Source: Candidatus Tenebribacter davisii (GTDB lineage: Bacteria > Cloacimonadota > Cloacimonadia > Cloacimonadales > TCS61). From it: DNA of 35,307 bases. Below the pieces are notes generated by a model. It saw nothing but the letters and a program-made list of their open reading frames with translations, searched no databases and was not told where the DNA came from. How positions within the stretch are numbered: position 1 is the stretch's first letter; each line of letters opens with the position of its first letter. This document shows, in pieces, positions 23,329 through 32,249 of the stretch. A program made the position numbers and the translations under genes. The stretch lies in contig JAVCCH010000115.1 of assembly GCA_030765535.1 (NCBI GenBank), positions 1 through 35,307 of the forward strand, read 5' to 3'.

Positions 23329-26300
23329 TTAACAGAGTTCTATTTTTATTCGTCTAATTTCTCTGTTACGGATTTTTTCAGCAATTTCACCTCTTAGAGA
23401 ATCGCCAGAGAAGGCCTGAGAATTTCCATCCAGATCAATTATAGTCAAAATGGATAAAGAGACACCAGCAGATCCAAATGTATCCTTGCGACCTTTATTA
23501 TGATAAGTTACCAGGATTTCTCCCAGGAACATGAAGCTGAATGTGTTCGCTGCAAATTCAATTTCTTCCCATTTATCATCTAGAAGCAATCTACTTGTTT
23601 GAACTTCTTTAGTGAATAGCCATCCTGGCAATGCTGGCTTAAAGAGAAGCTGTAATTCACCATCCTGATTGATAGTAAAAGGATTTTGACCAACAGACAT
23701 AAAGTGTAATATATTCACAAACTCAGCTGTAGCTCCGCTTAAGCGAGCCACAAAACCGTTGCCGTGAATAGAAGAATCAGGATTAGCACTACTGACGATA
23801 AAGGAGGAATTTTCTAATATGCTTCTACCGTAGACCTCAGGCTTCAAGAAGGGAATGAATACATTTTTGAAATCCTGATAAAACTCTGTGTAAAGTTTAT
23901 TTCTAAGGAGTTCCAGCATATACTTATATTCCATATGCAGCCAGATCGATTCATTTTCAAACCAACCGGGTGAAAAAGTTCTTGCTCTGCCGATTTCCAT
24001 AGGCTGATCTTCTAGAGATTCATTCACTTTATACATCTTCAGTTTTTTATCAAAAAGGCCGCTTTTTCTGATATTACCCGCAAAAGTTTTAGCATGATCT
24101 GTGTTCGTATTGCATCGCAGGTAATGAACAGGACCTTCCAGGAAAAGCGGTAAAGGAGTTTGCTTGAACTTCCTGGCTCTGAAGCAGGTCAATCCTTTGG
24201 CATTGCGCTTCAGTTTCTTCTTGCCATCAGGTTCTTCAGTAGTAATCCCCTCATATTCAACGACTTCATTAACGAAATATGTAGAGATCACATTGTCTTT
24301 TTTATTCCAGGCCTTCTCGATACCTTTATCCAATTTTTTCAAGCCGGCTTTCAGGAAATCAACTAAATCACCAAAGGCCAACTCTTCTTCTTTTCCGCTG
24401 ATTCCAAGTCTAGTTTTCGCACGATATTTTTCTTTGATGGTTGTAGCTTTATTCCAAAATTCAAAAGGAGATAATTGAGCATTCAGAACACTTTGCAGTG
24501 CATCCACGAATTCCTTCATTTCTTCATATACCAGCCAATCTTTATCTTCCACATCAAGCTCATCAAGAGCCTTTAAGAGGAACAGAATATGGCGTTTTAC
24601 TTCCAAAGTTTCGCTAATACTGGAGCCCATCAATCCCGGCAAACCATTCAAAGCATCATACCAGTTTGGTTTATTCGTCTCCATTTCCACACCCACACCT
24701 TCTGCATCCAGAGAGGCTAGTTTGTTTACAATAAGAGAAAGCATTTTATTGAACAGGGAAGTGGTATAAACGTTACCTTTTCCATATTCGGAACGAACTT
24801 TATTCGGATCATGAGTGCGCTGGTTGATCTGCAGTTCTTTCTCTTCATCGAAAATCACAGAATTCAGCTGCATGGGTTTGTCGTCCCAGATCACATATTT
24901 ATCATCTCGAGGTTGAACACGATGAGGATTATCATAAAAAGAAAATGCTTTCTTCTCGAATAATATATGGTTTTTATTATCGGGATAAACAGCCAGGTAA
25001 TTTTCCAGTAAATCCAGGTTGTAAGTCCAATGATCAGTCCAGAAACCCTCTCCGTAACCAGTATCATATTTTTTATCACAGTGACCAAGCAGATCACCAA
25101 TAAAGTTTTCAGTATCACCATTTACAGCAATATTCTGTTCTTTCAAATGAATCATCAATTCACCTGGAGTAAATGGTTCCTGCAAATATGGACTGACGGA
25201 CTTCACGTATTCCAATCCCAGATATTCCGTTAAAATTTCATCTCCTTTTTCAGCATCAGAAATGGTAAAACGGATCTCTTTAATTACCAAGGGATTGAAG
25301 CCATCTAACTGCATCAAATTGTAAAAATGTTCTACATTACCTTCCCGAACATCAGGATTGAAGAAGAGATCACAGCGGCGATTCTGATTTACATCTCTGA
25401 AATTACCGTTTCCCTGAGAATACTGTGTCGGTGTAAGGCGATAATCATTATAATCTCTCTCCAGGTCTCCGTGTTTACGAGAATATAGATGCATAGTCGA
25501 AGATGTTTCCTTTCCTTTTAAAGTGTGTGGAAATCCACCGCGCAGAGCATTATCCAGGAAATTCTGTCTAGTATAATAATCTAAACCAGGTTCTTGACTG
25601 CAGATAAAATTATTCTGAGTAAGTGTTTTAACGATTTCCTGATTTGTCTGAGCCTTGTCATCAATATAATCTTTATTTGTAATGATAGGAACCAGCTCAT
25701 TCAGCTCTTGAACGGATCCTGTTTGACCAATTACGGAGGTATATGTGCAGGTTTCTTTCGGAGTAATGGATGTGTCAAAAATTCCCATTGCACACGGCAG
25801 TCGATTTTCAAAGATTTGTCCGGAAATCATTTCTTCTGAAGAAGATGTTAAAAACTTCTCAGGATAATTGTAATCTCCCCGGATTCCAAAAATTTTAACA
25901 GGATCTACGATCGGAGTAACTAATTTGGATTGGTTCTCTCCGGATGCAAAACCCAGATAAAAATTCCCCTTCTTAATTCTAACTACGTCAGGGCGGTCTG
26001 CAGGTTTTACCTTTCCCTTAAAGAAAGGAACACTATTCTCGTGGTTGACAACTTCTACAAATGCCTCTTGTAGTCGCCTCATGTGTTTCAGACCATTGTT
26101 ATCAATTCCATAAGGAACAATGAGTGGCAATCCATCGAGGACTTCTAATTTTACAGGAACTGTATTTAAATTTTCAATATTCAGTTTACGAATAAGACCG
26201 GCATAATTATCTTGAGGTACATTGAAATACTCTACTGTGAATTTGAGCCCCAGTGTATGATTGACTTCTTCAAGTATTAATTGAGCTGGTGTAATTATCA

Positions 26301-26652
26301 TGCGTTGAGTACGTTGTACCTGCTTATCTCGCAAATTATTTTGGAATGGTTCGTAGAACTTGATTGATTCATGGTCGGGCAGTTTTACGAATGTTCTGAA
26401 TCCCTGGTTTGAAACCAGATTATAAGCCCAGTTAGCGGGTAGGAATTCCATAATAGGATTATGTTTGCCCTCTACACCCATACTGCAAATACATTGACCT
26501 CGGTTAACGTAGAAAGTCCACATGGGAATGCCGTTTTTACCGGCAACACCCGGGAAAAAACTTGAGAATAACTTGGATGAATTGTAATCAGTAATGATAA
26601 ACTCACCTGTTTCATTTAATTGATATTGTTTTTTATTGAAAGGAGTCAACAC
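23329..26652 (-). CDS. GH-Q clan glycoside phosphorylase (GH94/GH149/GH161-like)
   Basis: An 1107-aa protein without signal peptide, hence cytoplasmic. It has the order of GH94-type phosphorylases: an N-terminal beta-sandwich (ITDYNSSKLFSSFFPGVAGKNGIPMWTFYVNRG), a helical linker, an (alpha/alpha)6 barrel, and a C-terminal beta-sheet part. The barrel includes GEGFWTDHWTYNLDLLENYL, where Asp540 is the likely general acid, and near the end comes SSFIVSSANPDSSIHGNGFVARLSGATAEF. Such enzymes split beta-glucosides with phosphate to release glucose-1-phosphate. The length is well above that of cellobiose phosphorylases (~800 aa) and near GH149/GH161 beta-1,3-oligoglucan phosphorylases. With GH17, GH30 and GH3 neighbours I favour a beta-1,3-glucan substrate. 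The start is GTG 26652 (AAGG five bases before), though TTG 26649 is possible. Family assignment needs a profile search. Confidence 0.85.
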   Translation of the reverse strand: MLTPFNKKQYQLNETGEFIITDYNSSKLFSSFFPGVAGKNGIPMWTFYVNRGQCICSMGVEGKHNPIMEFLPANWAYNLVSNQGFRTFVKLPDHESIKFYEPFQNNLRDKQVQRTQRMIITPAQLILEEVNHTLGLKFTVEYFNVPQDNYAGLIRKLNIENLNTVPVKLEVLDGLPLIVPYGIDNNGLKHMRRLQEAFVEVVNHENSVPFFKGKVKPADRPDVVRIKKGNFYLGFASGENQSKLVTPIVDPVKIFGIRGDYNYPEKFLTSSSEEMISGQIFENRLPCAMGIFDTSITPKETCTYTSVIGQTGSVQELNELVPIITNKDYIDDKAQTNQEIVKTLTQNNFICSQEPGLDYYTRQNFLDNALRGGFPHTLKGKETSSTMHLYSRKHGDLERDYNDYRLTPTQYSQGNGNFRDVNQNRRCDLFFNPDVREGNVEHFYNLMQLDGFNPLVIKEIRFTISDAEKGDEILTEYLGLEYVKSVSPYLQEPFTPGELMIHLKEQNIAVNGDTENFIGDLLGHCDKKYDTGYGEGFWTDHWTYNLDLLENYLAVYPDNKNHILFEKKAFSFYDNPHRVQPRDDKYVIWDDKPMQLNSVIFDEEKELQINQRTHDPNKVRSEYGKGNVYTTSLFNKMLSLIVNKLASLDAEGVGVEMETNKPNWYDALNGLPGLMGSSISETLEVKRHILFLLKALDELDVEDKDWLVYEEMKEFVDALQSVLNAQLSPFEFWNKATTIKEKYRAKTRLGISGKEEELAFGDLVDFLKAGLKKLDKGIEKAWNKKDNVISTYFVNEVVEYEGITTEEPDGKKKLKRNAKGLTCFRARKFKQTPLPLFLEGPVHYLRCNTNTDHAKTFAGNIRKSGLFDKKLKMYKVNESLEDQPMEIGRARTFSPGWFENESIWLHMEYKYMLELLRNKLYTEFYQDFKNVFIPFLKPEVYGRSILENSSFIVSSANPDSSIHGNGFVARLSGATAEFVNILHFMSVGQNPFTINQDGELQLLFKPALPGWLFTKEVQTSRLLLDDKWEEIEFAANTFSFMFLGEILVTYHNKGRKDTFGSAGVSLSILTIIDLDGNSQAFSGDSLRGEIAEKIRNREIRRIKIELC

Positions 26653-26697
26653 TACCGCCTTTTTAAATTTAATGTTTTTTATAACTCATAGAAATAA

Positions 26698-26728
26698 ACC
26701 TCAGCCGGCATGAAATACCAGCTGAGGT
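26698..26728 (-). terminator. Intercistronic hairpin after the large binding-protein gene
   Basis: ACCTCAGC (26698-26705) and GCTGAGGT (26721-26728) form an 8-bp stem, extended by two G-C pairs after a mismatch. On the minus strand it lies 9 bp beyond the stop of the 1329-aa protein and is followed by TTTATTTCT, so it may be a leaky terminator or a 3'-end stabiliser before the phosphorylase gene. Confidence 0.6.
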
Positions 26729-26737
26729 CGTTTGTTA

Positions 26738-29700
26738 TTATTTCATTAGGATCATTTTCTTTGTTTCGACAACGTTTCCGGCTTTCATCTTGTAGAAGTA
26801 AACGCCGCTTGCTGTGGTTTTGCCGTTATCGTCTTTACCATTCCAATGGATGTCATGGTATCCGGCTTCAAGTTCTTCATTCACAAGAGTTTTCAATTTT
26901 TCACCCTTGATGTTGTAAACTTGGAGCGTAACAAAACTATCCTCACTAAGACCATATTTGATCATCGTGGTTGGATTGAATGGGTTAGGATAGTTGCCGT
27001 CCAGTGAAGTTACCATAGGAACAAGTATTCCACCTGCGCCAGTATGTTCAACCGGAGCTGAATCTTCAGACATTGGGCCTACAAAGCCACCGGTAAATAC
27101 ACCTGCAACGTTATAGATGTAAGTTCCGGTTGATACGTTTCCATCAACATACAGACCAGAGTTCGAAGTTCCAATCTCAGTGCCGTCTCTGTAGATTATA
27201 TAAGATTCGATATCACGGGCTCCCAATGTTGTCCAGATAACTACGATATTTGGCCAGACAGAGTTTCCAGACACGTTAGTTGGTGCAGCAAGAACTACAT
27301 CTGCAGTAGCTGTGTTGGATGGTTCAGATTCTCCAGTTGGGTCTGTATAAGTCGCGATTACATAGTAATCATAACTACCAGCTTCAAGACCTTCATCCAG
27401 ATAATCTACTATAGCAGGATCAGAAATGTCGGCGATCCAGGATCCGTCACGATATACTTCGTAACCGGCCAGTGAACGTGAATTACTGTTATGCTGTTGT
27501 GTGATTACTCGCTTTCTGCTGCTTGCAGCTTCGAACATTCCATTATTTAGGCGGGAACTTGTACCGATTCTGCTTAAGCTTGGAGCGGTGGTTTTACTTT
27601 TGCTTGGTGTAAGGGCAACAACTTCACCATCAGAGCCTTCTACATAAGCTTGAAGATTGAAATTGTAAGCAAATCCAAGTGGAGTTAAAGGTTGCCACAA
27701 ATTATTGAAATAGCACATGTCGCCATAACCTTCGATAGATGGACCCAAATCGGTGCCTGCTGGATGCATTCCTTCATCATGAGAAACATCATAGCCAAAC
27801 CACAGATGAGTTGAAGCATCAATTATATGAGGAGTATCTAAGATGATCTCATTAAATTCTCCTACTATATAATCAGCAATTACTTGCTCATATTCTACTG
27901 TGCCTGCATCTGCACCTGACCATATCTTAAGTGTGAAATCTGCTGGATCATTTACGAAAATTTCTACTCTCATTAACGCAAGCCCATCATAAGCTGTCAA
28001 CATATCTGGATCCCACTTCGATGCACTACTGAAAGTATATGGAGCTGTTCCACCTTGAAGTCCAAGAGAGTTTCCATTTGTACCATCGTCCCAGCCAAAC
28101 CATTCACCTACTGCTCCACCAGGAAGTTCCCAGGTTACCAGTACATCATTGTAGTCTTGTACTGTAGACTGAACGTTGCTTGGCGGATTGAAAGAGGGTG
28201 ATGCATCACTATAGAAATAAATATTATCAAGGTAGATTGTAGAAGGAGTAACACCTTCCTGACCGTCGAATTTTAACTGAAAGATATCAGCCATGGAAAC
28301 ACCTGTAAAATCACCTAAAGGAATATTATAGCTATTCCATGTTTCTACTTCTATCGGTGTTAATGATACAAGATATTCTCCAGTTGAAGCACTAATTGGA
28401 GTCATCTTTACAACTGATGCATTATGAGTCCACATATCTATATGCATATAATCCATTGCAGAAAGATCTTGAGCTCCATCAAACTCTGTTCCCTGATAGT
28501 TAAAATTGTCGTATTTCATCATGTTGTTGCCGCCAATATCTTCGAATGTTACGATGGTTGTCTGTCCCCAGCCGGGATTAAAGTTCGTACCTTCAATACT
28601 GGTATATGAGCCACTAAAGATTGAAATTACATCATCAGCAGGTACGGTTGGATCAGGAGCAGCAACTGTTGGTACTGGTGGTTCAAGAGTAAAGATAACA
28701 TTGTAAGTGAGTATTGTCACTTCATCTTCGGCAGTAACCACAACTTCGGTAGTTCCAGGTAAAACAGCTGCATCATTTACAATGTGACTGGCATTTGGAT
28801 CGTTCGTAGTTGCAGTAACTGTTGGAACTATTACGGTACCATTTGGTAATTCGATATCATAACTTAAGATATTCGGATCAAATCCAGCAACTGTTGTTCC
28901 ATCAACCTGAAGATCACTAAGAGTAGCGTCTGAACCTGAAGCCGTAGGATTTTTCCAAAAATAGATATTATCTAAATAGATTGTTGAAGGAGTTACTCCT
29001 TCCTGTCCATCAAATTTCAGCTGGTGGATATCAGCCATCGAAACATCCGTAAAATCTTCTACAGAAATATCATAGCTATTCCATGAGCCTGCTTCAATTG
29101 GCGTTAACGATACAAGATGTTCTCCGCTTGAAGTGCTAATTGGAGTTGCCTTAACCACAGTTGCATCTGCTGTCCACATATCAATGTGTATATATTCCAT
29201 AAGTGAAAGGTCTTGTGCTGCAGCAAGTTGAGTTCCCTGATAATTGAAGGCATCATATTTCATCATTTCATTACCACCGATTTCTTCAAATGTTACGATG
29301 GTTGTTTGTCCCCAACCAGGATTGAAGTTTGTACCTGCCAGGTCAGTATATGCATCACTGTAGATTGATATTACATCTTCAGGAAGTGATGTTGGATCTG
29401 GAGCAGCTACAGTTGGTTCGGGTGATGGTTCTTCCACTGAAAAGTTTACACTGTATGTCAGGGTTGTGGTTCCATCTTCCGCTGTCACTGTAACTGTAGT
29501 TGTACCTGGTAGAGAAGCAGCATCATTTACTACATGACTGGCTGCCGGATCTGTAGTAGCAGCAGTTACTGCTGGAACTACTGAAGTACCTTCAGGTAGT
29601 TCTACATCATAATTCAATACTGCTGGTGAAAAACCAGCAACGGTGGTGCCGTCTACCTGTAGATCACTCAAGGTTGCATCTGTTCCGGGGGCTGATGATG

Positions 29701-30727
29701 AATAAAAATATATATTATCCAAATATAATACAGAAGGATTTACACCTTCCTGACCATCAAATTTCAATTGAACGATATCAGCCATGGAAACGCCGGCAAA
29801 ATCTGCCAGAGGAATATCATAACTATTCCAAGATTCTATTTCAATAGGTGTAATGTATGTAAGATTTTCTCCGGTTGAAGCACTAATTGGTGTTACCTTT
29901 ACAACAGTGGCGTTGGGAGTCCACATATCTATATGCATATAGTCCATCGAGGAAAGATCTTGAGCTCCGACAAATTCTGTTCCCTGGTAATTGAAATTGT
30001 CATATTTCATCATGAAGTTACCGCCAATCTCTTCGGTCGTAACAACAGTCGTTTGACCCCAGCCAGGATTAAAGTTCGTACCAGCAATGTCTGTGTATTC
30101 ATCACTGAAAACAGAAATTACATCAGCAGCAGGAACAGTTGGTACAGGAGCAGCAACTGTGGGTTCCGGAAGCGGTCCAGATACCTCCCCATCAGGGGCC
30201 TGAATATTATCAAAGTAGATTATGTTTTCCTGAGCTCTTGCAGTAAAATCAGGAATAATTACCATGGTTCCATAGGTATTACCAATTTGACCAGAAAAGT
30301 CGAAGCTTATTTCTTCCCACTGATCTGTAACTGTATTAGGGACAATTATTTGATAATTACCACTCATACCTTCAACTTTAAAGCCAATATCACTTATCTC
30401 AGTTTTATATACCATTATAGTTATGGTTGAGTTGGTTGCGTCAAAGGTATATTCACCATCATCAGAAGTATGACATAAAGCCCAGGGATTTCCATCTACT
30501 CTTGCTGTAAATTTTGCTACAGTTGCTGTAGTGTTTATCCCTCCGCTTACCGGGTTTGCTATAAATTCCAGGGGTGGATTATCGCCATTTTCAGCCATTG
30601 TCCAATTCCAATCTGCTCCAACTCCACCAGTTTCAAAATCAATAGTGTGAGTAACTTGTGCAAACGCCAGATTGCTTAGCGATATGATAAACAATAAAGC
30701 TATATAAGATACGATTGTTTTCTTCAT
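26738..30727 (-). CDS. Large T9SS-sorted multidomain protein with three glycan-binding-like repeats
   Basis: A 1329-aa exported protein with signal peptide (IVSYIALLFIISLSNLAFAQ). The domains in order are an N-terminal beta-sandwich (~25-178, starting THTIDFETGGVGADW), repeat 1 (~189-344), a cadherin-like sandwich (~345-430, DATLSDLQVDGTTVAGFSP), repeat 2 (~438-593), a second cadherin-like sandwich (~594-680), repeat 3 (~685-843), an Fn3/jelly-roll region (~845-1030), a basic Ser-rich stretch, Fn3 modules (~1085-1235) and a type A sorting domain (~1245-1329, NYPNPFNPTT to KKMILMK). The repeats (DVIS.FS..YT.I.GTNFNPGWGQ) resemble domains attached to GH16 laminarinases and surface glycan-binding proteins of Bacteroidetes laminarin loci. 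No catalytic domain is seen, so it is likely a surface glucan-capture protein. AAGGAGGG precedes the ATG. Confidence 0.9.
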   Translation of the reverse strand: MKKTIVSYIALLFIISLSNLAFAQVTHTIDFETGGVGADWNWTMAENGDNPPLEFIANPVSGGINTTATVAKFTARVDGNPWALCHTSDDGEYTFDATNSTITIMVYKTEISDIGFKVEGMSGNYQIIVPNTVTDQWEEISFDFSGQIGNTYGTMVIIPDFTARAQENIIYFDNIQAPDGEVSGPLPEPTVAAPVPTVPAADVISVFSDEYTDIAGTNFNPGWGQTTVVTTEEIGGNFMMKYDNFNYQGTEFVGAQDLSSMDYMHIDMWTPNATVVKVTPISASTGENLTYITPIEIESWNSYDIPLADFAGVSMADIVQLKFDGQEGVNPSVLYLDNIYFYSSSAPGTDATLSDLQVDGTTVAGFSPAVLNYDVELPEGTSVVPAVTAATTDPAASHVVNDAASLPGTTTVTVTAEDGTTTLTYSVNFSVEEPSPEPTVAAPDPTSLPEDVISIYSDAYTDLAGTNFNPGWGQTTIVTFEEIGGNEMMKYDAFNYQGTQLAAAQDLSLMEYIHIDMWTADATVVKATPISTSSGEHLVSLTPIEAGSWNSYDISVEDFTDVSMADIHQLKFDGQEGVTPSTIYLDNIYFWKNPTASGSDATLSDLQVDGTTVAGFDPNILSYDIELPNGTVIVPTVTATTNDPNASHIVNDAAVLPGTTEVVVTAEDEVTILTYNVIFTLEPPVPTVAAPDPTVPADDVISIFSGSYTSIEGTNFNPGWGQTTIVTFEDIGGNNMMKYDNFNYQGTEFDGAQDLSAMDYMHIDMWTHNASVVKMTPISASTGEYLVSLTPIEVETWNSYNIPLGDFTGVSMADIFQLKFDGQEGVTPSTIYLDNIYFYSDASPSFNPPSNVQSTVQDYNDVLVTWELPGGAVGEWFGWDDGTNGNSLGLQGGTAPYTFSSASKWDPDMLTAYDGLALMRVEIFVNDPADFTLKIWSGADAGTVEYEQVIADYIVGEFNEIILDTPHIIDASTHLWFGYDVSHDEGMHPAGTDLGPSIEGYGDMCYFNNLWQPLTPLGFAYNFNLQAYVEGSDGEVVALTPSKSKTTAPSLSRIGTSSRLNNGMFEAASSRKRVITQQHNSNSRSLAGYEVYRDGSWIADISDPAIVDYLDEGLEAGSYDYYVIATYTDPTGESEPSNTATADVVLAAPTNVSGNSVWPNIVVIWTTLGARDIESYIIYRDGTEIGTSNSGLYVDGNVSTGTYIYNVAGVFTGGFVGPMSEDSAPVEHTGAGGILVPMVTSLDGNYPNPFNPTTMIKYGLSEDSFVTLQVYNIKGEKLKTLVNEELEAGYHDIHWNGKDDNGKTTASGVYFYKMKAGNVVETKKMILMK
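28200..28673 (-). repeat. Glycan-binding-like internal repeat 3
   Basis: This segment encodes the third ~155-residue module (PTVAAPDPTVPADDVISIFS to YLDNIYFYSD). It has strong DNA similarity to the matching blocks at 28945 and 29697, at a period near 750 bp that includes the intervening cadherin-like module. Conserved features are GTNFNPGWGQTT, MMKYDNFNYQGTEF, MHIDMWT and LKFDGQEGV. Confidence 0.8.
28945..29416 (-). repeat. Glycan-binding-like internal repeat 2
   Basis: This segment encodes the second module (PTVAAPDPTSLPEDVISIYS to YLDNIYFWKN). It is followed at 28690-28940 by the second cadherin-like sandwich (TVAGFDPNILSYDIELPNGT), so the repeating unit is glycan-binding-like module plus cadherin-like module. 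Confidence 0.8.
29697..30163 (-). repeat. Glycan-binding-like internal repeat 1
   Basis: This segment encodes the first module (PTVAAPVPTVPAADVISVFS to YLDNIYFYSS), followed at 29437-29694 by the first cadherin-like sandwich. It is closest by eye to repeat 3 (shared MMKYDNFNYQGTEF and GAQDLS.MDYMHIDMWT). Confidence 0.8.
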
Positions 30728-30733
30728 TTTCCC

Positions 30734-30743
30734 TCCTTAAGGA
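30734..30743. promoter_or_regulatory. Palindrome overlapping the ribosome binding site of the 1329-aa protein
   Basis: TCCTTAAGGA is a perfect 10-bp palindrome containing most of the minus-strand AAGGAGGG site. A similar one, TCCTATAGGA, lies at 32227-32236 before the 465-aa protein. It may be a coincidence of AGGA-type sites. Confidence 0.25.
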
Positions 30744-30778
30744 AATAAAAATTATTCATAATAAATCTTAGAAATTGG

Positions 30779-30811
30779 AACAGCCGGCACTATATCAAAA
30801 TGCCGGCTGTT
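30779..30811 (-). terminator. Intercistronic hairpin after the small binding-protein gene
   Basis: AACAGCCGGCA (30779-30789) and TGCCGGCTGTT (30801-30811) form a perfect 11-bp stem with an 11-nt loop. It is 10 bp past the stop codon of the 465-aa protein and 50 bp before the next start. On the minus strand CCAATTTCT follows, with no real T run, so mRNA 3'-end protection or partial attenuation is more likely than full termination. Confidence 0.65.
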
Positions 30812-30821
30812 ATTATGTTTC

Positions 30822-32219
30822 TTACTTCATCAAGATCATTTTCTTAGTTGAAGTATAGTTTTCAGCTTTCATTTTGTAGAAGTAAACTCCACTTGCTACA
30901 GGTTTGGCGTTATCATCTGCACCATTCCAAACAACTGCGTGAGTGTTAGCTTCGAGGTCTGCATCTACAAGTGTGCGGACTTTTTCGCCTTTGATGTTGT
31001 AAACTTCCAATGAAACATGACCTGCTTCATTCAAACCGAAGCTGATGCTGGTTGTCGGGTTGAATGGATTTGGATAGTTATTTCCTAAAGCAAAATTAGA
31101 AGTGATTAAATCTTCATTAACGCTTACTACATCGTTATAGAAATATACATTATCAACATAAACAATATTAGGATCACCGGAAATGATCAATTGAGCAAGA
31201 TGGCCAGTTGTTGTTAGAGCTGTGAAATCAGACATTGGAATATCCAAACTTACCCACTCTTCAGTGGCTAAGGCCGGAGTTGTAGTCTCATCAAGAGTGA
31301 TTTCGTGTTCTACATCATCACCGCCACCCCAAGCGCCGTCAGCACCGAAATCTACAAGTTTGATCTTGAAAATTGCAGGAGCTGCTGTTGGATCTGGTGT
31401 CCATACATCCATATTGAAGTTTGTCATTTGTGTAGCATCTATAGTTTGCGATGTGAATTCGATTCCTGCAAATACCAGATTAGTGTAAAGCTTCACATCA
31501 TCACCGGCAACCTGAACATCAACAACATCTGCCTGATCCCATTCTGCTGACCAGGTATCAACTGGTACATTTGTATAAGCGTTGCTGAAGAGTGAAACAA
31601 CATTCTCAGCTAAAGCTGTTGGTATTGGAGCGGCTACAGTTGGGCCTACCGGAGGAGCACCTCCATCAGAAAATGTAATATTATCAAAATAACAGATATT
31701 ATCTTGAATTCTTCCAGCCAGATCAAAATCCGGGAAAATCACTAATTGGTCATATCCATCAGTTACTTGAGCAGCAAAGTCGAATGTGAGTTCTTCCCAT
31801 TCATCTACAACTGTATTGGCAACCTTAATCTCTCCCATCGACCAGCCGTCAGGTTTCACTAATTTAATTCCAACATCGCTCATCACAGATTTATAAACCA
31901 TTATCTTAATTGTGCTGTTTGTTTCGTTCAGATTATACGTACCAATATCTGCACCGTGTAATGTTTCACAGCCAGCCCAGGGTTGACCTGCTTGCAATGC
32001 AGTGAATTGTGCCACTGTCGCAGAAGTGTTAGCACCAGATGCATCTGGATTTGCTATAATCTCAACTGCAGGATTAGTATCATTTTCAAAGACTGTCCAT
32101 GTCCAGTCTGCTCCATATCCACCTGCTTCAAAATCGATTGGTGCGTTTTGTGCGAACATCATAGTATTCATCGCAAGGATGAACATAGAAACAATAAAAA
32201 ACATTATTGCTTTTTTCAT
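30822..32219 (-). CDS. T9SS-sorted glycan-binding-like protein
   Basis: A 465-aa exported protein with signal peptide (AIMFFIVSMFILAMNTMMFAQ). It contains an N-terminal beta-sandwich (~27-180, IDFEAGGYGADWTWTV) homologous to that of the 1329-aa neighbour. A glycan-binding-like module follows (~190-365, PTVAAPIPTALAENVVSLFS, AYTNVPVDTWSAEWDQ, YVDNVYFYND), and a type A sorting domain ends the protein (~378-465, NNYPNPFNPTTSISFGL to STKKMILMK). The middle module carries the 'VDTW...W' variant seen after GH16 laminarinase domains, different from the three repeats next door, so the two proteins may prefer different parts of the glucan. No catalytic residues are seen. AGGAGG precedes the ATG. It lies 30 bp after the GH17 gene. 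Confidence 0.9.
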   Translation of the reverse strand: MKKAIMFFIVSMFILAMNTMMFAQNAPIDFEAGGYGADWTWTVFENDTNPAVEIIANPDASGANTSATVAQFTALQAGQPWAGCETLHGADIGTYNLNETNSTIKIMVYKSVMSDVGIKLVKPDGWSMGEIKVANTVVDEWEELTFDFAAQVTDGYDQLVIFPDFDLAGRIQDNICYFDNITFSDGGAPPVGPTVAAPIPTALAENVVSLFSNAYTNVPVDTWSAEWDQADVVDVQVAGDDVKLYTNLVFAGIEFTSQTIDATQMTNFNMDVWTPDPTAAPAIFKIKLVDFGADGAWGGGDDVEHEITLDETTTPALATEEWVSLDIPMSDFTALTTTGHLAQLIISGDPNIVYVDNVYFYNDVVSVNEDLITSNFALGNNYPNPFNPTTSISFGLNEAGHVSLEVYNIKGEKVRTLVDADLEANTHAVVWNGADDNAKPVASGVYFYKMKAENYTSTKKMILMK

Positions 32220-32226
32220 TTTTTCC

Positions 32227-32236
32227 TCCTATAGGA
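32227..32236. promoter_or_regulatory. Palindrome overlapping the ribosome binding site of the 465-aa protein
   Basis: TCCTATAGGA is a perfect 10-bp palindrome overlapping the minus-strand AGGAGG site, matching in layout the one at 30734. No other gene in the operon has it. Confidence 0.25.
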
Positions 32237-32249
32237 ATTTGTTTTAGGA

